Below are positions 25,768 to 25,883 of a stretch of 25,883 bases of DNA, piece by piece. The stretch is from JANWHF01 sp036276235 (GTDB lineage: Bacteria > Planctomycetota > Phycisphaerae > Tepidisphaerales > Tepidisphaeraceae). Under the pieces are notes generated by a model that worked only from the letters and a program-made list of their open reading frames with translations, was not told the DNA's origin and did no database searches. The position numbers and the translations under genes were made by a program. Each line of letters begins with the position of its first letter. The first letter of the stretch is position 1. The stretch is taken from positions 1-25,883 of the forward strand of contig DATBDZ010000317.1 in the NCBI GenBank assembly GCA_036276235.1, read 5' to 3'.

Positions 25768-25838
25768 CGTAGGGTGTGCTTCAGCGCACGCGGAAACCGT
25801 TTGGCGCTCGAACCGCGTCCGCTAAAGCGCACCCGACG
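25768..25838. repeat. inverted repeat CGTAGGGTGTGCTTCAGCGC (family C)
   Basis: A second copy of the 12184-12267 element, with arms CGTAGGGTGTGCTTCAGCGC and GCTAAAGCGCACCCGACG and the same internal CGCGGAAACCG segment. It lies 62 bases after the permease stop codon. Confidence 0.85.
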
Positions 25839-25865
25839 AAACTAGAATCGCGGTCCTCAAACGAC

Positions 25866-25883
25866 GTCATGCTGAGGTACCCC
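25866..25883. repeat. dispersed GTCATGCTGAGGTACTCC repeat, end fragment
   Basis: GTCATGCTGAGGTACCCC ends the window, in inverted orientation to the fragment at 1-19 and equal to the left arm at 7402 apart from a few bases. The rest of the element is cut off. Confidence 0.7.

Overview
The window is a high-GC chromosomal stretch, most likely from a member of the Planctomycetota and possibly the class Phycisphaerae. The reasons are the gene content (a secreted PQQ-propeller protein starting with a WPAWRG-type motif, a sigma-54 regulator, large CheB/CheR/PAS signalling proteins) and the intergenic repeats. When read through, these repeats give peptides such as HGRDARATRA or PHPNPPPEYRRRG, which I associate with planctomycete genomes. 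This assignment is from recollection, not from a search. I saw no rRNA, tRNA, CRISPR array, transposase or phage gene.

Layout. Positions 60-3779 hold an OFA-type MFS carrier, then a divergent pair: a Rossmann-fold epimerase-like protein (minus strand) and a dihydrodipicolinate-synthase-family aldolase (plus strand). Positions 4277-7361 hold a minus-strand set: an enolase paralogue with changed active-site residues, a small protein built from two copies of a CW...P...RN..W module, and a pteridine-reductase-like SDR. Positions 7621-11265 look like one regulatory circuit: a membrane histidine kinase with a CxxCH haem motif in its sensor region, a divergent NtrC-type sigma-54 activator, a strong intrinsic terminator, then a sigma-54 (-24/-12) promoter in front of a 77-residue zinc-ribbon protein. 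A ComB-like phosphatase and a stand-alone ketoacyl synthase follow.

Positions 13837-22121 form a signalling island: hybrid kinase (minus), CheB with a zinc-finger-like tail, CheB-CheR-PAS fusion, and a second hybrid kinase. No chemoreceptor, CheA or CheW is present. The window ends with the PQQ-propeller protein and a 634-residue APC-type permease fused to a UspA-like domain. The permease carries acidic and tyrosine residues at the spacing I recall from KUP/KimA potassium carriers.

The gaps between genes are filled with short dispersed inverted repeats of several families. Many have GTACTC/GAGTAC at the hairpin centre, and one is a roughly 346-bp element with a perfect 42-bp terminal inverted repeat. 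These repeats also extend several open reading frames spuriously at their 5' ends, so starts were moved downstream where needed. All functional calls rest on motif recognition by eye; no database search was possible.
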